Positions 1 through 9,450 of a stretch of 64,000 bases of DNA are shown here, in pieces. The position numbers and the translations under genes were made by a program. Every line of letters begins with the position of its first letter. The first letter of the stretch is position 1. The DNA is taken from the NCBI GenBank assembly GCA_026414745.1, contig JAOAIK010000024.1, positions 1 through 64,000 of the forward strand, written 5' to 3'. The notes below the pieces were generated by a model. That model saw nothing but the letters and a program-made list of their open reading frames with translations, did not search any database and was not told the origin of the DNA. The DNA comes from Roseococcus sp. Its GTDB lineage: Bacteria > Pseudomonadota > Alphaproteobacteria > Acetobacterales > Acetobacteraceae.

Positions 1-1497
1 GCCGAGGCCCAGGCCGCCGAGGCGGCCGAGCGCGCCGCCCGCGCCGCCCTGACCCGCGCCGAGACCGTGCTGGCCGCGCGCCGGGCCGAGGCGCAGCGCC
101 TCGCCGAGCGGGAGGCCGGGGCGGCCGCGCGCCTCGCCGCCCTCGCCCCGCAGGAGGAGCGGCTGGCCGCTGAACTGGCCGAGGCCGAACAGGCGCTGGC
201 CGCCGCCCGTGCCGCCCGCGCCGCCCTGCCCGACCTCGCCGCCGCGCGGTCGGAGGTGGAGCAGGCGCGGCTCGCCCTGGCCGCGCTGCGCGAGCGGGAG
301 GCGGAGGCGCGCGCCGAGGCGGCCGCGCTGCGCGCCGAGCGCGAGGGGCTCGCCGCGCGCCGCGCCGCCGCGCTGGCCGAGCGGGAGGCCTGGGCGCAGC
401 GGCTGGTCGAGGCCGGGGAGCGTCTGGCGTCCTTGCAGGCGCGGCTCGAGGCGGCGGCGGCGCGGCGCGCGGAGTTGGCTCGCCGCCCCGCCGAAGCCGA
501 GCGGCTCAACGCCGAGGCGCAGTCCCGCCTTGCCGCCGCCGAGGCCGCCCATGCCGCGGCCGCGGCTGCGCTCGCGGAGGCCACGGCGCGCGCCCGCGCC
601 GCCGAGGAGGCCCGGCGCGCCGCCGAATCGGCGCTCGCCTCGGCGCGGGAGGGACGGCTGCGCGCCGAGGCGGCCGCCGAATCGGCGCGGCACGCGGGCG
701 CGGCCCTGGCGGCGCGGATCCTGGAGCGTTTCGGCGAGGAGGCGGCGCTGCCCGGCCCCGCCGCGGATCTCTCCGAGGCGGCGGAGGAGCGGGCGCGCCG
801 CCGCGCCGAGCGGCTCGCGCGCGAGCGCGAGGAGATGGGGCCCGTGAACCTGCGCGCCGAGCAGGAGCTCGAGGCGCTCGCCGCCCGCATCGCCACGCTG
901 TCGGCCGAGCGCGAGGAGATCGCCGCGGCCATCGCCAAGCTGCGCGGCTCCATCGGCCATCTGAACCGCGAGGCGCGGGAGCGGCTGCGCGCCACCTTCG
1001 ACCGGGTGGACCGCGAGTTCCGCGCCCTCTTCGCGCGGCTGTTCGGCGGCGGGCGGGCGCATCTCGCGCTCGTCGGCGGCGATGACCCGCTCGAGGCGGG
1101 GCTCGAGATCTACGCCGAGCCGCCGGGCAAGAAGCTCGCGGCGCTCTCGCTGCTCTCGGGCGGCGAGCAGGCGCTGACGGCGCTCGCGCTCATCTTCGCC
1201 GTGTTCCGCTGCCATCCCGCCCCGGTCTGCGTGCTCGACGAGGTGGACGCGCCGCTCGACGACGCGAATGTGGAGCGCCTGTGCGACCTGCTCGATGCCA
1301 TGGCGGAGGGCGGCACGCGCTTCCTGATCGTGACGCACCATGCGCTGACCATGGCGCGCATGCACCGGCTCTTCGGCGTGACGATGCAGGAGCGCGGGGT
1401 GTCGCGCCTGCTCAGCGTGGATCTCGGCGAGGCGGTGGCGATGGCCGAGGGCGCCGGGCAGAACCCCGCGCGCGGCCGCACCCGGGCGGACGCCTGA
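1..1497 (+). CDS. smc: Chromosome segregation protein SMC, C-terminal part (5' end outside window)
   Basis: The reading frame is open from base 1, so this is the last ~498 residues of a larger protein. The first ~300 residues are an Ala/Glu/Arg-rich coiled coil, as in the SMC arm. The C-terminal ATPase head follows: an ABC-type signature LSLLSGGEQ at about visible residues 382-390 and Walker B plus D-loop [13 protein letters not shown] at about 411-423. SMC dimers bind DNA and ATP and organise the chromosome with ScpA/ScpB. The internal GTG at 67 is not a real start, because the coiled coil continues upstream of it. The atp promoter begins ~40 bases after the stop. Confidence 0.95.
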   Translation, partial: AEAQAAEAAERAARAALTRAETVLAARRAEAQRLAEREAGAAARLAALAPQEERLAAELAEAEQALAAARAARAALPDLAAARSEVEQARLALAALREREAEARAEAAALRAEREGLAARRAAALAEREAWAQRLVEAGERLASLQARLEAAAARRAELARRPAEAERLNAEAQSRLAAAEAAHAAAAAALAEATARARAAEEARRAAESALASAREGRLRAEAAAESARHAGAALAARILERFGEEAALPGPAADLSEAAEERARRRAERLAREREEMGPVNLRAEQELEALAARIATLSAEREEIAAAIAKLRGSIGHLNREARERLRATFDRVDREFRALFARLFGGGRAHLALVGGDDPLEAGLEIYAEPPGKKLAALSLLSGGEQALTALALIFAVFRCHPAPVCVLDEVDAPLDDANVERLCDLLDAMAEGGTRFLIVTHHALTMARMHRLFGVTMQERGVSRLLSVDLGEAVAMAEGAGQNPARGRTRADA

Positions 1498-1537
1498 TCC
1501 GCGTTCCGGCCGCGTGCGGTCGACAAGAGCTGGCGCA

Positions 1538-1566
1538 TTGACAGGCCTGCTGCGCCGCCATAGAGG
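1538..1566 (+). promoter_or_regulatory. Predicted sigma70-type promoter of the atp F0 operon
   Basis: TTGACA (1538-1543), a 17-base spacer and TAGAGG (1561-1566). The -35 hexamer matches the consensus perfectly and spacing is ideal. It sits 40 bases upstream of the atpI start, in the gap after smc. Inferred from sequence only. Confidence 0.55.
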
Positions 1567-1605
1567 CTGCCTCGCCTTCCAAGGGTGCAGCTCGCGGAGG
1601 GAGCC

Positions 1606-1905
1606 ATGGTGGACGACGGGAAGGCCTTCTCGCAGCGGCTCGCCGAGGCCCGCGCCAAGCAGGGGCTCGACAGGCCGGTCGGGGAGAGAGGGCGGCTTCC
1701 TTCGGGCCCCTGGGGGATCGGCTTCCGGGCCGGGGTGGAGGTGGTGTCCGCGCTCATCGTCGGCGTGGGGCTTGGCCTTCTTCTCGATCGCTGGCTCGGC
1801 ACCTGGCCCTGGCTCTTCCTCGTGTTCTTCGTCCTGGGGGCCGCCGCGGGGGTGCTGAACGTGCATCGGCTCTTCCACCCCCGGTTCGGCGCGCGGAAGG
1901 ACTGA
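1606..1905 (+). CDS. atpI: ATP synthase assembly protein AtpI/AtpZ family
   Basis: A 99-residue protein with a charged N terminus and two hydrophobic segments (about residues 42-60 and 66-82), the AtpI/AtpZ pattern. Family members help assemble the c-ring of F0. The ATG at 1606 is preceded by a GGAGGGAG ribosome-binding site, so it is preferred to the upstream in-frame GTG at 1585. It is first in an operon with atpB, atpE, atpF' and atpF, and atpB follows 14 bases later. Confidence 0.88.
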   Translation: MVDDGKAFSQRLAEARAKQGLDRPVGERGRLPSGPWGIGFRAGVEVVSALIVGVGLGLLLDRWLGTWPWLFLVFFVLGAAAGVLNVHRLFHPRFGARKD

Positions 1906-1919
1906 CGGCGGGGGTTCCG

Positions 1920-2675
1920 GTGGCGGCAGAGGGCAAGGCGATCGACGCGCTCGGGCAGTTCGAGCTGTCCACCGTGCTCGGGCCGATCGGCGCGGCGGTG
2001 GGCTTCACCCAGTCCAATCTCTTCATGGTGATCGCGGGCGGGCTGATCGTCGCGCTGATGGTCTATGGCATGCGCCCGGCCGCCATGGTGCCCGGCCGGC
2101 TGCAGAGCCTCGCGGAAGCCGCCTACGGCTTCATCGACGACATGGTCGTGGCGCAGGTGGGCGAGGAGGGGCGGCGCTTCTTCCCCTTCGTGTTCACGCT
2201 GTTCATGTTCATCCTGTTCGGGAACATGCTCGGGCTCTTCCCCTACGCCTTCACCTACACCAGCCACATCAGCCTGACCTTCACCCTCGCGCTGATGGTC
2301 TTCGTGCTGATCACCGCCGTCTCGATCGCGCTGCACGGCAAGAAGTTCCTGGGATATTTCTTCCCCGAGGGCGCGCCGATCTGGCTCGCGCCGATCATCA
2401 TCCCGGTGGAGATCGTCTCCTACCTGTCGCGGCCGATCAGCCTCTCCATCCGACTTTTCGCCAACATGGTCGCGGGGCACGTCATGCTGAAGGTGTTCGC
2501 CACCTTCGTGGTGATGCTGGCCGGGCTCGGCGCCATCGGGCCCTTCGTCTCGGTCATGCCGCTCGCGATCAACGTGGCGCTGGTCGGCTTCGAGGTGCTG
2601 GTCGCGTTCCTGCAGGCCTATGTGTTCGCGATCCTCACCTGCATCTACCTCCACGACGCGGTGCATCTGCACTGA
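1920..2675 (+). CDS. atpB: F0F1 ATP synthase subunit a
   Basis: A 251-residue multi-spanning membrane protein that forms the stator half-channels for protons against the c-ring. The conserved helix around SLSIRLFANM carries the essential arginine (residue 178 here, equivalent to E. coli Arg210). The start is GTG at 1920; no better ATG fits the family N terminus. Length is normal for alphaproteobacteria. Confidence 0.96.
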   Translation: MAAEGKAIDALGQFELSTVLGPIGAAVGFTQSNLFMVIAGGLIVALMVYGMRPAAMVPGRLQSLAEAAYGFIDDMVVAQVGEEGRRFFPFVFTLFMFILFGNMLGLFPYAFTYTSHISLTFTLALMVFVLITAVSIALHGKKFLGYFFPEGAPIWLAPIIIPVEIVSYLSRPISLSIRLFANMVAGHVMLKVFATFVVMLAGLGAIGPFVSVMPLAINVALVGFEVLVAFLQAYVFAILTCIYLHDAVHLH

Positions 2676-2723
2676 CGCCGCGCCGGAGAACCCCCTCCTC
2701 TCGCCAACGGAAGGACTAGGACC

Positions 2724-2948
2724 ATGGAAGTTGCTGCCGCCAAGGCTCTCGGGGCCGGCATCGCCGTCATCGCGCTGTTCGGCGTGGGTCTCGGCATCGG
2801 GAACATCTTTTCCTCGCTGATCAACAGCGTGGCGCGCAACCCGGCCGCCCGCGACGCCGTCTTCCCCATCGGCATCCTGGGCTTCGCGCTCACCGAGGCG
2901 GTGGCGCTCTTCGCGCTGCTCATCGCCTTCCTCATCCTGTTCGCCTGA
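2724..2948 (+). CDS. atpE: F0F1 ATP synthase subunit c
   Basis: A 74-residue proteolipid with two transmembrane helices joined by a polar loop ([12 protein letters not shown]). The second helix has the proton-carrying carboxylate Glu58 in [11 protein letters not shown]. This subunit forms the rotating c-ring. The ATG follows AAGGACTAGGACC, a fair ribosome-binding site. A strong GC hairpin follows the stop, consistent with the higher c-subunit stoichiometry. Confidence 0.97.
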   Translation: MEVAAAKALGAGIAVIALFGVGLGIGNIFSSLINSVARNPAARDAVFPIGILGFALTEAVALFALLIAFLILFA

Positions 2949-2953
2949 TCCGG

Positions 2954-3003
2954 CGGGGCGGGCGGCGGGGCGGGTGATCCCGCCCGCGCGCCGCGCCCCG
3001 TTT
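2954..3003 (+). terminator. Intercistronic hairpin between atpE and atpF' (partial terminator or mRNA-stabilising stem)
   Basis: The inner stem GGGCGGG/CCCGCCC (2968-2974 and 2979-2985, loop TGAT) is extended by an outer stem CGGGGCG/CGCCCCG (2954-2960 and 2994-3000) and followed by only three T residues. It lies within the atp operon just after the subunit c gene. The short T-run suggests partial attenuation or protection of the 3' end, not full termination. Inference. Confidence 0.5.
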
Positions 3004-3031
3004 CCGTGACCTCGGCCCGCGGGACCGCGCC

Positions 3032-3529
3032 ATGCCGCAGCTCGACTTCTCCAACCCGCTGATGACCAGCAAGCTCGTCTGGCTCGTCATCATCTTCGGG
3101 GTTCTCTACTTCGTGCTGAAGACCTACGCGCTGCCGCGCGTGGCCTCGGTGCTGGAGCAGCGGGCGGCCCGCATCAAGGCCGATCTGGATGCGGCGCGCG
3201 ACGCCCAGGCGGCCAGCGAGGCCGCCCTCGCGGAACTGCGCGCCGCCACCGCCGCGGCCAAGGCCGAGGCGCAGGCCGCCATCGCGACCGCGATGCAGGA
3301 GGCGCAGAAGAAGGCCGCTGCCGAGGCGGAGGCCATCAACGCCCGCTTGAACGCCCAGGTGGCCGAGGCCGAGGCGCGAGTGGCGGCGGCGCGGGATGCC
3401 GCCATGGGCGCCCTGCGCTCCGTCGCGACGGAGACGGCGGCTGCCATGCTCGCGCGGCTTGGGCTCTCGGCCCCGGCCAATGACGTGGCCGCCGCGGTGG
3501 ACCGGGCCGCCACCCAGGGAGGCCGCTGA
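3032..3529 (+). CDS. atpF': F0F1 ATP synthase subunit b'
   Basis: A 165-residue protein with one N-terminal membrane helix (about residues 15-32, LVWLVIIFGVLYFVLKTY) and a long Ala/Glu-rich helix that forms the peripheral stalk. Two divergent b-type genes in tandem, as here, are typical of alphaproteobacteria and phototrophs, where b and b' form a heterodimer. The stop overlaps the atpF start (TGATG). Confidence 0.93.
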   Translation: MPQLDFSNPLMTSKLVWLVIIFGVLYFVLKTYALPRVASVLEQRAARIKADLDAARDAQAASEAALAELRAATAAAKAEAQAAIATAMQEAQKKAAAEAEAINARLNAQVAEAEARVAAARDAAMGALRSVATETAAAMLARLGLSAPANDVAAAVDRAATQGGR

Positions 3530-4017
3530 TGCTCGCCGATCCCAAGTTCTGGGTCGCCGCCAGCTTCGTCATCTTCGTCCTGCTGTTCGGCAGGCTGGGC
3601 TGGACGAAGATCACGGAGATGCTGGACGCGCGCGCCGCGCGCATCCGCGACGAGATCGAGGAAGCCGCCCGCCTGCGCGCCGAGGCCGAGGCGATGCTGC
3701 GCCGGGCCGAGGCGGAACGCGCCGCCGCCCTCGCCGAGGCGGCGCAGACCATCGCGCGGGCCAAGGCCGAGGCGGAGCGCCTGGCCGCCGCCGCCGCCGC
3801 GGAGGCCGAGGCTGCCGCCAAGCGCCGTGAGCGCATGGCGATGGACCGGATCGCCGCCGCCGAGGCCAGCGCCATCGCGGAGGTGCGCCGCGCCGCCGCC
3901 GACATCGCCACCGCCGCCGTGCGCGACCTGGTGAGCGAGCGTCACGACGCGAGCGCCGACGCCGCCATGGTGGACCGGGCCATCGCCAGCCTGCCGACGG
4001 CCTTCCGCGCGGCCTGA
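3529..4017 (+). CDS. atpF: F0F1 ATP synthase subunit b
   Basis: A 162-residue peripheral-stalk subunit: an N-terminal membrane helix (about residues 7-23), then a long amphipathic Ala/Glu/Arg helix with the start motif DARAARIRDEIEEA seen in b subunits. It pairs with the preceding b' subunit to hold F1 against the stator. The start overlaps the b' stop by one base (TGATG), indicating translational coupling. It is the last gene of the operon; the F1 genes are elsewhere, as usual in this class. Confidence 0.93.
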   Translation: MLADPKFWVAASFVIFVLLFGRLGWTKITEMLDARAARIRDEIEEAARLRAEAEAMLRRAEAERAAALAEAAQTIARAKAEAERLAAAAAAEAEAAAKRRERMAMDRIAAAEASAIAEVRRAAADIATAAVRDLVSERHDASADAAMVDRAIASLPTAFRAA

Positions 4018-4137
4018 ACGGGCGCGGCCGGGCCGGCGACCAGGTCACGCCGGCCTCCTGCCACACCCACGACGATGTCGCCTTCGCGCCCCTCGGTCGC
4101 CGCGCGGTGGCGATCCGGCCGCCTTGGCGTCGCGGCA

Positions 4138-4183
4138 GAGGCCGCGGGCTGCATCCGCGGCCTCGGCCCTGCGGGCCGCAGGG
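4138..4183. terminator. Two adjacent GC hairpins between convergent atpF and ggt
   Basis: First hairpin: perfect 10-base stem GAGGCCGCGG/CCGCGGCCTC (4138-4147 and 4155-4164, 7-base loop). Second: CCCTGCGG/CCGCAGGG (4167-4183). They lie in the 188-base gap between two genes that converge, the usual place for a bidirectional terminator. There is no T-tract on either side, so factor-independent termination is uncertain. Nothing else was recognised in this gap. Confidence 0.4.
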
Positions 4184-4205
4184 TTGGCACTTCGTGCGCT
4201 TGGTA

Positions 4206-5891
4206 TCACTCCGCCGCCACCGCTCCCTCGCGCCGCGGATCGGCCCCGCCGAGCAGGCGCCGCCTCTCGCCCTCGCGCCGCACCCGGATCAGGTTGAGAC
4301 CGGAGTTCATCTCGCGCACCTGCACCGGCACGCCGCGGGCGATGAGGTCCGGCGCGAGGGCGGCGGCGGCGGTGCCCTCCTCGAGCTCTACCCCCTCGTG
4401 CAGCGCCCCGACATGGGGCTGCGCCGCGGCCGCCTGCGGATCGAGATTCCAGTCGAGCATGGCGACCATGGCACGGGCCATGAAGCCGATGATGCGCGCG
4501 CCGCCCGGCGAGCCGGCGATCACCTCGAGCTCGCCCTCCCGGAAGGCCATGAGCGGCGCCATGGAGGAACGCGGGCGCTTTCCGCCCTCGACGCGGTTGG
4601 CCAGGGGCCGGCCCTCGCTCTCGGGGCGGAAGGCGAAGTCGGTGAGCTGGTTGTTGAGGAAGAAGCCCCGCACCAGCAACCCGGCGCCGAAGGGCCCCTC
4701 GATGGTGGTGGTCATGCTGACCGCGTTGCCTGCGGCGTCGAGGATGGAGAGATGGCTGGTGCCGCCCTCGACCCGGGCGGGCTGCACCGGCGGGGCGGGG
4801 CCGAAGCGCCGGGGGTTGCCCGGCCTCGGCTGCGCCAGCGCGCGGTCGAGGCTGAGAAGCTGCGCCCGGGCGGTGAGGTATCCGGCGTCGAGCAGCCCCG
4901 CCACCGGCACCGCCACGAAGCCCGGATCGGCGAGATAGGCGTTGCGGTCGGCGAAGGCGAGCCGCCCGGCCTCGCCCAGCGCCATCGCCGCGTCCACGCC
5001 GCCTGGCGGCAGGGCCGGCATCTCGAGATGGCCTAGCAGGCCGAGGATCTGCAGCACCGCGAGCGCACCCGAGGGCGGGGGCGGGCCGCAGACCACATGC
5101 ACGCGATAGGGCAGGCAGAGGGCCTCCCCCCGCCGCGGCGCATAGCCGGCGAGGTCGTCCGCCGTCAGCACGCCCGGGTTCGGATGGCTGCGCACGGCGC
5201 GGACGATCTCGGCGGCGATGGGCCCGCGGTGCAGCGCATCGGCCCCCTGCTCGGCCACGGCGCGCAGCGTGGCGGCCAGGGCGGGATTGGCGAGGCGCGC
5301 GCCCTCGGACAGTGGCGCCCCCTCGGGGCCGAAGAACAGCGCCCGCGCGCCCGGATCGGCGCGCAGGGCCGCGGCGTGGGCGGCGATGGCGCGCGCGAGG
5401 CGCGCGCTGACGGGGAAGCCCTCTTCCGCGAGACGGATGGCCGGGGCGAAGAGCTCGGCCCAGGGCAGGCGACCATGCGCCCGGTGCGCCTCCTCGAGCA
5501 TGCGCAGCACCCCCGGCACCCCCACCGCGCGGCCGCCCAGCGCCGCCTCCTCGAGCGGCATCGGCGCGCCGTTGCGGAGGAAGAGGTCGGGCCGGGCGGC
5601 GGCCGGGGCGGTCTCGCGCCCGTCCCAGGCGGTGAGCCGGCGCGCCTCGCCCGACCAGTGCAGCAGGAAGGCGCCGCCGCCGATGCCGGAGGATTGCGGC
5701 TCCACGAGCGTCAGCACCGCCTGGGCCGCCACCGCCGCGTCGAGCGCAGTGCCCCCGGCGCGCAGCATCGCGAGCCCCGCCTCGGCGGCCAGAGGGTGGC
5801 CGGCGACCACCATCTGCCGCGGCGTCGCCGGGGACTGGGCGAGGGCCTCCAGGGGAACGAGGAGCAGCAGGGCGAACAGGCCTCGGGGCAT
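4206..5891 (-). CDS. ggt: Gamma-glutamyltransferase (gamma-glutamyltranspeptidase)
   Basis: A periplasmic or secreted Ntn-hydrolase of ~561 residues that cleaves glutathione and other gamma-glutamyl compounds. The chosen start gives a signal peptide ([18 protein letters not shown]). The precursor self-cleaves before the catalytic Thr378 in GGTSHLS, and the usual EGPFGAG stretch follows. An alternative GTG at 5927 overlaps the comM stop (GTGA) and would add 12 residues before the signal peptide; neither start has a good ribosome-binding site. It is probably co-transcribed with comM. Confidence 0.93.
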   Translation of the reverse strand: MPRGLFALLLLVPLEALAQSPATPRQMVVAGHPLAAEAGLAMLRAGGTALDAAVAAQAVLTLVEPQSSGIGGGAFLLHWSGEARRLTAWDGRETAPAAARPDLFLRNGAPMPLEEAALGGRAVGVPGVLRMLEEAHRAHGRLPWAELFAPAIRLAEEGFPVSARLARAIAAHAAALRADPGARALFFGPEGAPLSEGARLANPALAATLRAVAEQGADALHRGPIAAEIVRAVRSHPNPGVLTADDLAGYAPRRGEALCLPYRVHVVCGPPPPSGALAVLQILGLLGHLEMPALPPGGVDAAMALGEAGRLAFADRNAYLADPGFVAVPVAGLLDAGYLTARAQLLSLDRALAQPRPGNPRRFGPAPPVQPARVEGGTSHLSILDAAGNAVSMTTTIEGPFGAGLLVRGFFLNNQLTDFAFRPESEGRPLANRVEGGKRPRSSMAPLMAFREGELEVIAGSPGGARIIGFMARAMVAMLDWNLDPQAAAAQPHVGALHEGVELEEGTAAAALAPDLIARGVPVQVREMNSGLNLIRVRREGERRRLLGGADPRREGAVAAE

Positions 5892-5923
5892 CCGGCAAGA
5901 CTGCCCCGCCCCGCGCCGGGCTG

Positions 5924-7447
5924 TCACGCGGCGCGGCGCACGCCGCGCCGGCCGCGATAGGCGAGAGCCTCCGCCACATGCGCGCGCCCCACCGTCGCGC
6001 TTCCCGCGAGATCGGCGATGGTACGCGCCACGCGCAGCGTGCGCGCGTGGCCGCGCGCGGACAGGCCGAGCCGCTCCGCCGCCTGCTCGAGCAGGGCGCG
6101 CGCCGCCGGTTCAAGGGCCAGGGTGGCTTCCAGCACCGCGCCCTCGGCGGCGGCGTTGTGGCGCGGCCCCTCGGCGCCGTAGCGCGCGCGCTGGCGTTCC
6201 CGCGCCGCCCACACCCGCGCCGCCACCGCCGCCGTGGTCTCGCCGGCAGGGGCGCGCGACAGCTCCGCCGGCGGCACGGGCTGCACCTCGATGGTGAGGT
6301 CCATGCGGTCGAGCAGCGGGCCGCTCAGACGGTCGAGATACTCGTCGCCGCAGCGGGGCGCGCGCGAGCATTCCCGCGCGGGATCGCCGAGAAAGCCGCA
6401 GCGGCAGGGGTTCATCGCCGCGACGCACTGGAACCGCGCGGGATAGGTCACATGGGCGTTCGCCCGGGCGATCACCGCCCGGCCGGTCTCCATGGGCTGG
6501 CGCAGCGCCTCGAGCGCGGGGCGCGGGAACTCGGGCAGCTCGTCGAGGAAGAGGACGCCGTGATGCGCGAGGCTGATCTCGCCCGGGCGCCCGCGGCTGC
6601 CGCCGCCGATCAGTGCCGCCTGGCTCGCCGAATGGTGCGGCTCGCGAAAGGGAGGGCGGGTCAGCAGCCCTCCCTCGCGCAGCAGGCCCGCCACCGAGTG
6701 GATGAGCGAGAGTTCCAGCGCCTCGGCCGGCGTCAGATCCGGCAGCAGGCCGGGCAGCCGCGCCGCCAGCATCGACTTCCCCGCCCCCGGCGGCCCCACC
6801 ATCAGCAGGTTGTGTCCCCCGGCCGCGGCGATCTCGAGCGCCCGTTTCGCCGTCTCCTGCCCCTTCACCTCGGACAGGCAGGGGCCGCGCCACGGTTCGC
6901 CCAGCAGGGCGGGAGGCTCCGGGGGGCGCAGGACCTGCGTGCCGCGCAGGTGGTTGAGCAGCGCCGGCAGATCGGGCGGTGCCAGCACCTCGCCCCGCCC
7001 GGCCCAGGCGGCCTCGCCCCCCTGCGGCGCGGGGCAGATCAACCCGAGCCCGCGCTGGGAGGCGGCCAGCGCGGCGGGCAGGACGCCCGCCACCGGCTGC
7101 AGCCCGGCATCGAGCGACAGCTCGCCCAGCGCCGCGTATTCCGCCAGAACCTCGCGCGGGATCACCTCCATGGCCGCCAGCAACGCGAGCGCGATGGGCA
7201 GGTCGTAATGGCTGCCCTCCTTCGCGAGATCCGCAGGGGCGAGGTTCACCAGAATGCGCTTGGCCGGAAGCGACAGGCCGAGGCCGGTCAGCGCCGCGCG
7301 CACCCGCTCGCGCGACTCCACCACCGCCTTGTCCGGAAGCCCCACCACCAGAAAGGCCGGAAGACCGGGCGCGAGACGCACCTGGACCTCGACCGCGAGC
7401 GCCTCGATGCCGGCAAAAGCGAAACTGGCCATGCAGGCGAGCGACAT
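5924..7447 (-). CDS. comM: YifB/ComM-family Mg-chelatase-like AAA+ ATPase
   Basis: About 507 residues, the normal family length. Order: an N-terminal Lon-protease-like fold ([31 protein letters not shown]), a Mg-chelatase AAA+ module with Walker A GPPGAGKS and Walker [10 protein letters not shown], then the zinc-like cysteine segment [22 protein letters not shown] and a C-terminal helical domain. ComM proteins act as hexameric helicases that promote branch migration in natural transformation. The ATG at 7447 gives the standard start; the longer frame upstream is Pro/Arg-rich and not family-like. Confidence 0.92.
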   Translation of the reverse strand: MSLACMASFAFAGIEALAVEVQVRLAPGLPAFLVVGLPDKAVVESRERVRAALTGLGLSLPAKRILVNLAPADLAKEGSHYDLPIALALLAAMEVIPREVLAEYAALGELSLDAGLQPVAGVLPAALAASQRGLGLICPAPQGGEAAWAGRGEVLAPPDLPALLNHLRGTQVLRPPEPPALLGEPWRGPCLSEVKGQETAKRALEIAAAGGHNLLMVGPPGAGKSMLAARLPGLLPDLTPAEALELSLIHSVAGLLREGGLLTRPPFREPHHSASQAALIGGGSRGRPGEISLAHHGVLFLDELPEFPRPALEALRQPMETGRAVIARANAHVTYPARFQCVAAMNPCRCGFLGDPARECSRAPRCGDEYLDRLSGPLLDRMDLTIEVQPVPPAELSRAPAGETTAAVAARVWAARERQRARYGAEGPRHNAAAEGAVLEATLALEPAARALLEQAAERLGLSARGHARTLRVARTIADLAGSATVGRAHVAEALAYRGRRGVRRAA

Positions 7448-7630
7448 GGCCCGAGGATGCCGCGCCGGATCGGGCGCCACAAGCGGCGGCCGCGACGCCC
7501 GGCCAGCGCAGGATGGGAGGAGGCGCGCCGGCCTTGGCCTCCCGCGCCGCCGATCTCGCCCGGGGAAGGGCCGGGCGGTCAACGGGGCAGGCTGGGCAGC
7601 GGCCGGGCGCTTACTCCCGGCCGCGGCCCG

Positions 7631-8119
7631 TCAGCGGCCGCGGGCGGCGGTCGGCGAGAGCGGCGGCGCGGCTGTTCGCTTGAGGAAATGCGTGCCGATC
7701 ATCTCGATGACGCAGACGCCGTCGGCGACGCGCGTGCCGGTGTGGCGCAGCTTCGCCACCCCCATGGGGCGGCTCTGCGAGGGGGTGAGCGCGAGCACCT
7801 CGGTCTCCACCGCCACCTCCTCGCCCGGGCGCAGCGGCGCGGGCCAGCGGGTGTCGATGCCCGAGCCGCCGAGGCTCACCTCCCGCCAGATCCCGCTGCG
7901 CATGATCAGCCCGAAGCACATGCCCATGCTGTGCAGGCCGGAGGCGACGAGGCCGCCGAAGAGCGGTGCCGCGCGCGCCGCCTCGGGGTCGGTGTGGAAG
8001 GGCTGGGGGTCGTATTTGAGGGCGTAGTCGATGATCTCCGCCTCGGTCAGCGCGAAGCGGCCATAGGCGAAGCGCTGCCCGACGAAGAGGTCGTCGAAGG
8101 AGGCGATGGGCGCTGTCAA
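7631..8119 (-). CDS. MaoC-family (R)-hydratase-like protein
   Basis: About 162 residues with a hot-dog fold. The hydratase motif is visible as YDPQPFHTDPEAA, with Asp and His in the usual catalytic places, followed by GLVASGLHS. Relatives hydrate enoyl-CoA or act as dehydratases in fatty-acid and polyketide metabolism; the substrate here cannot be told. The only start that keeps the family N terminus (FDDLFVGQRF) is TTG at 8119, overlapping the stop of the DUF445 gene by four bases (TTGA), which suggests coupled translation. Confidence 0.85.
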   Translation of the reverse strand: MTAPIASFDDLFVGQRFAYGRFALTEAEIIDYALKYDPQPFHTDPEAARAAPLFGGLVASGLHSMGMCFGLIMRSGIWREVSLGGSGIDTRWPAPLRPGEEVAVETEVLALTPSQSRPMGVAKLRHTGTRVADGVCVIEMIGTHFLKRTAAPPLSPTAARGR

Positions 8120-9384
8120 TGCACGACCCTCCCCGCGTTGAGCCAGTGGATGAGCAGGTAGATGGCGCCTCCGGCGAGGAAGCCCACCAGCGTGCCGTTC
8201 ACGCGGATATACTGCAGATCCTTGCCCACTCGCAGTTCCAGCTTGTCGCTGATCTCTTTCGAATCCCAGCCCGCCACCACCTCGGCGATGAAGCCGGCGA
8301 GCCGCGCCTGGGCGGCGGGCAAGAGGCTCGCCACGCCCTTCTCCAGCGCGGCGTTGAGCCGGGCCCGGGCGGTCGCATCCTCGAGCAGGTAGCGCCCGGC
8401 ATTGGCGAGCGCGGCCTCGACCAGCGCCACCGTGCGGCCGTTCGGCAGGGCGGCGTCGCTGACCAGCGCGGCGCGCAGCCGCCGCCAGGCGTCGCCCAGC
8501 CACTCGGCGACCACCGGGTGGCCAAGCCCGCGCCGGATGGCGGCGCCGATGGCCGCGGCGCGGGCCGGATCGGTCTCGAGGCGCTCGATTTCGGCCCGGA
8601 CCCAGGCCTCGAAGGCGAGGCGCAGCTCCGAATCGCCCGGTTCGATGCGCTCGAGTTCGGCGTTCACGGCGGCAAGCACCCGGTCGGCGACATAGGCGCC
8701 GGCGACCCACCCCACCAGCGCGCCGCCCTCGTCACGCACGCGGCGCTTGATCGCCTCGCGCAGCTCCTCCTGCTTGGCGGCGAGCAGGGCCTTCACCTGG
8801 GCGAGGGCGAGGTCGAACACCGCATGGTGCTGGCCCCCCGCCATCAGCGCGCGCAGCGCGCGGGCCACCACCTGCGCCGCCCCCGGCCCGCCCGCCACCC
8901 GCGGCAGCAGCCGCGCGACCAGCCGCCGCGCGCGGCCGTCCTCCAGCGTGGCGAGCAGCCGCGGCATGGCCTCGGCGAAGGCGCGTGCGGCCGGGCGCGC
9001 GTGCTGCGGGTCGGCCAGGGTGGCGCCGATCACGCCCGCGAGGTCGAGCTGGCCCAGCACCCGATGCACCTCGGCCGGCGTGAACACATGGCCCGCGACG
9101 AAGTTGCCCAGGCTGCGCCCGAGCCGGTCCTTCTGCCGGGGGATGATGGCGGTGTGCGGAATCGGCAGCCCGAGCGGGCGGCGGAACAGGGCGGTGACGG
9201 CGAACCAGTCCGCGAGGCCGCCCACCAGCCCCGCCTTGGCCGAGGCGGCCAGCAGATCGGGCCAGAACCCGGCCGGGAACTGGTAGGCCAGCAGGGTGAG
9301 GCCCACCATGAGCAGCAGCAGGAAGGTGGCGAAGGCGCGATGGCGGGCGAGGGTCCGGCGCAGCCCCTCGTCGGGCGATGTCAT
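8116..9384 (-). CDS. DUF445 family membrane-anchored protein
   Basis: A 422-residue protein with an N-terminal membrane helix (about residues 18-35), the conserved DUF445 segment AGLVGGLADWFAVTALFRRPLGLPIPHTAIIPRQKDRLG, a long helical middle and a final hydrophobic helix near the C terminus. (Motif given for identification: residues about 51-70 are the GGLADWFAVTALF core.) The function of the family is unknown. It is transcribed divergently from the zinc uptake operon and shares a 66-base gap that holds the Zur box, so zinc control of this gene is possible but not shown. Confidence 0.88.
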   Translation of the reverse strand: MTSPDEGLRRTLARHRAFATFLLLLMVGLTLLAYQFPAGFWPDLLAASAKAGLVGGLADWFAVTALFRRPLGLPIPHTAIIPRQKDRLGRSLGNFVAGHVFTPAEVHRVLGQLDLAGVIGATLADPQHARPAARAFAEAMPRLLATLEDGRARRLVARLLPRVAGGPGAAQVVARALRALMAGGQHHAVFDLALAQVKALLAAKQEELREAIKRRVRDEGGALVGWVAGAYVADRVLAAVNAELERIEPGDSELRLAFEAWVRAEIERLETDPARAAAIGAAIRRGLGHPVVAEWLGDAWRRLRAALVSDAALPNGRTVALVEAALANAGRYLLEDATARARLNAALEKGVASLLPAAQARLAGFIAEVVAGWDSKEISDKLELRVGKDLQYIRVNGTLVGFLAGGAIYLLIHWLNAGRVVH

Positions 9385-9413
9385 GGCCGAAGACTAGCCC
9401 GGCGCGGCCCGCA

Positions 9414-9442
9414 TTGGCGACGGGCCCCCGCTGTGTTATGAG
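9414..9442 (+). promoter_or_regulatory. Predicted promoter of the zinc uptake operon
   Basis: TTGGCG (9414-9419), 17-base spacer, TATGAG (9437-9442). The -10 element lies inside the Zur-type palindrome, so bound Zur would block RNA polymerase. Transcription would be expected to start around 9449-9452, at or next to the ATG at 9451. Inferred from sequence. Confidence 0.5.
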
Positions 9443-9447
9443 ATAAC
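9435..9447. promoter_or_regulatory. Zur-type operator (zinc uptake regulator box)
   Basis: Perfect inverted repeat GTTAT-GAG-ATAAC. It matches the core of alphaproteobacterial Zur sites (GTTATAnTATAAC-like) and lies directly upstream of a znu operon. The zur gene itself is not in this window. Confidence 0.7.
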
Positions 9448-9450
9448 GTC

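Noticed and set aside
4045-6114. Long frame on the same strand as ggt, shifted
   Set aside because: Shadow of the ggt and comM genes; the product is Arg/Ala/Gly-rich and has no domain.
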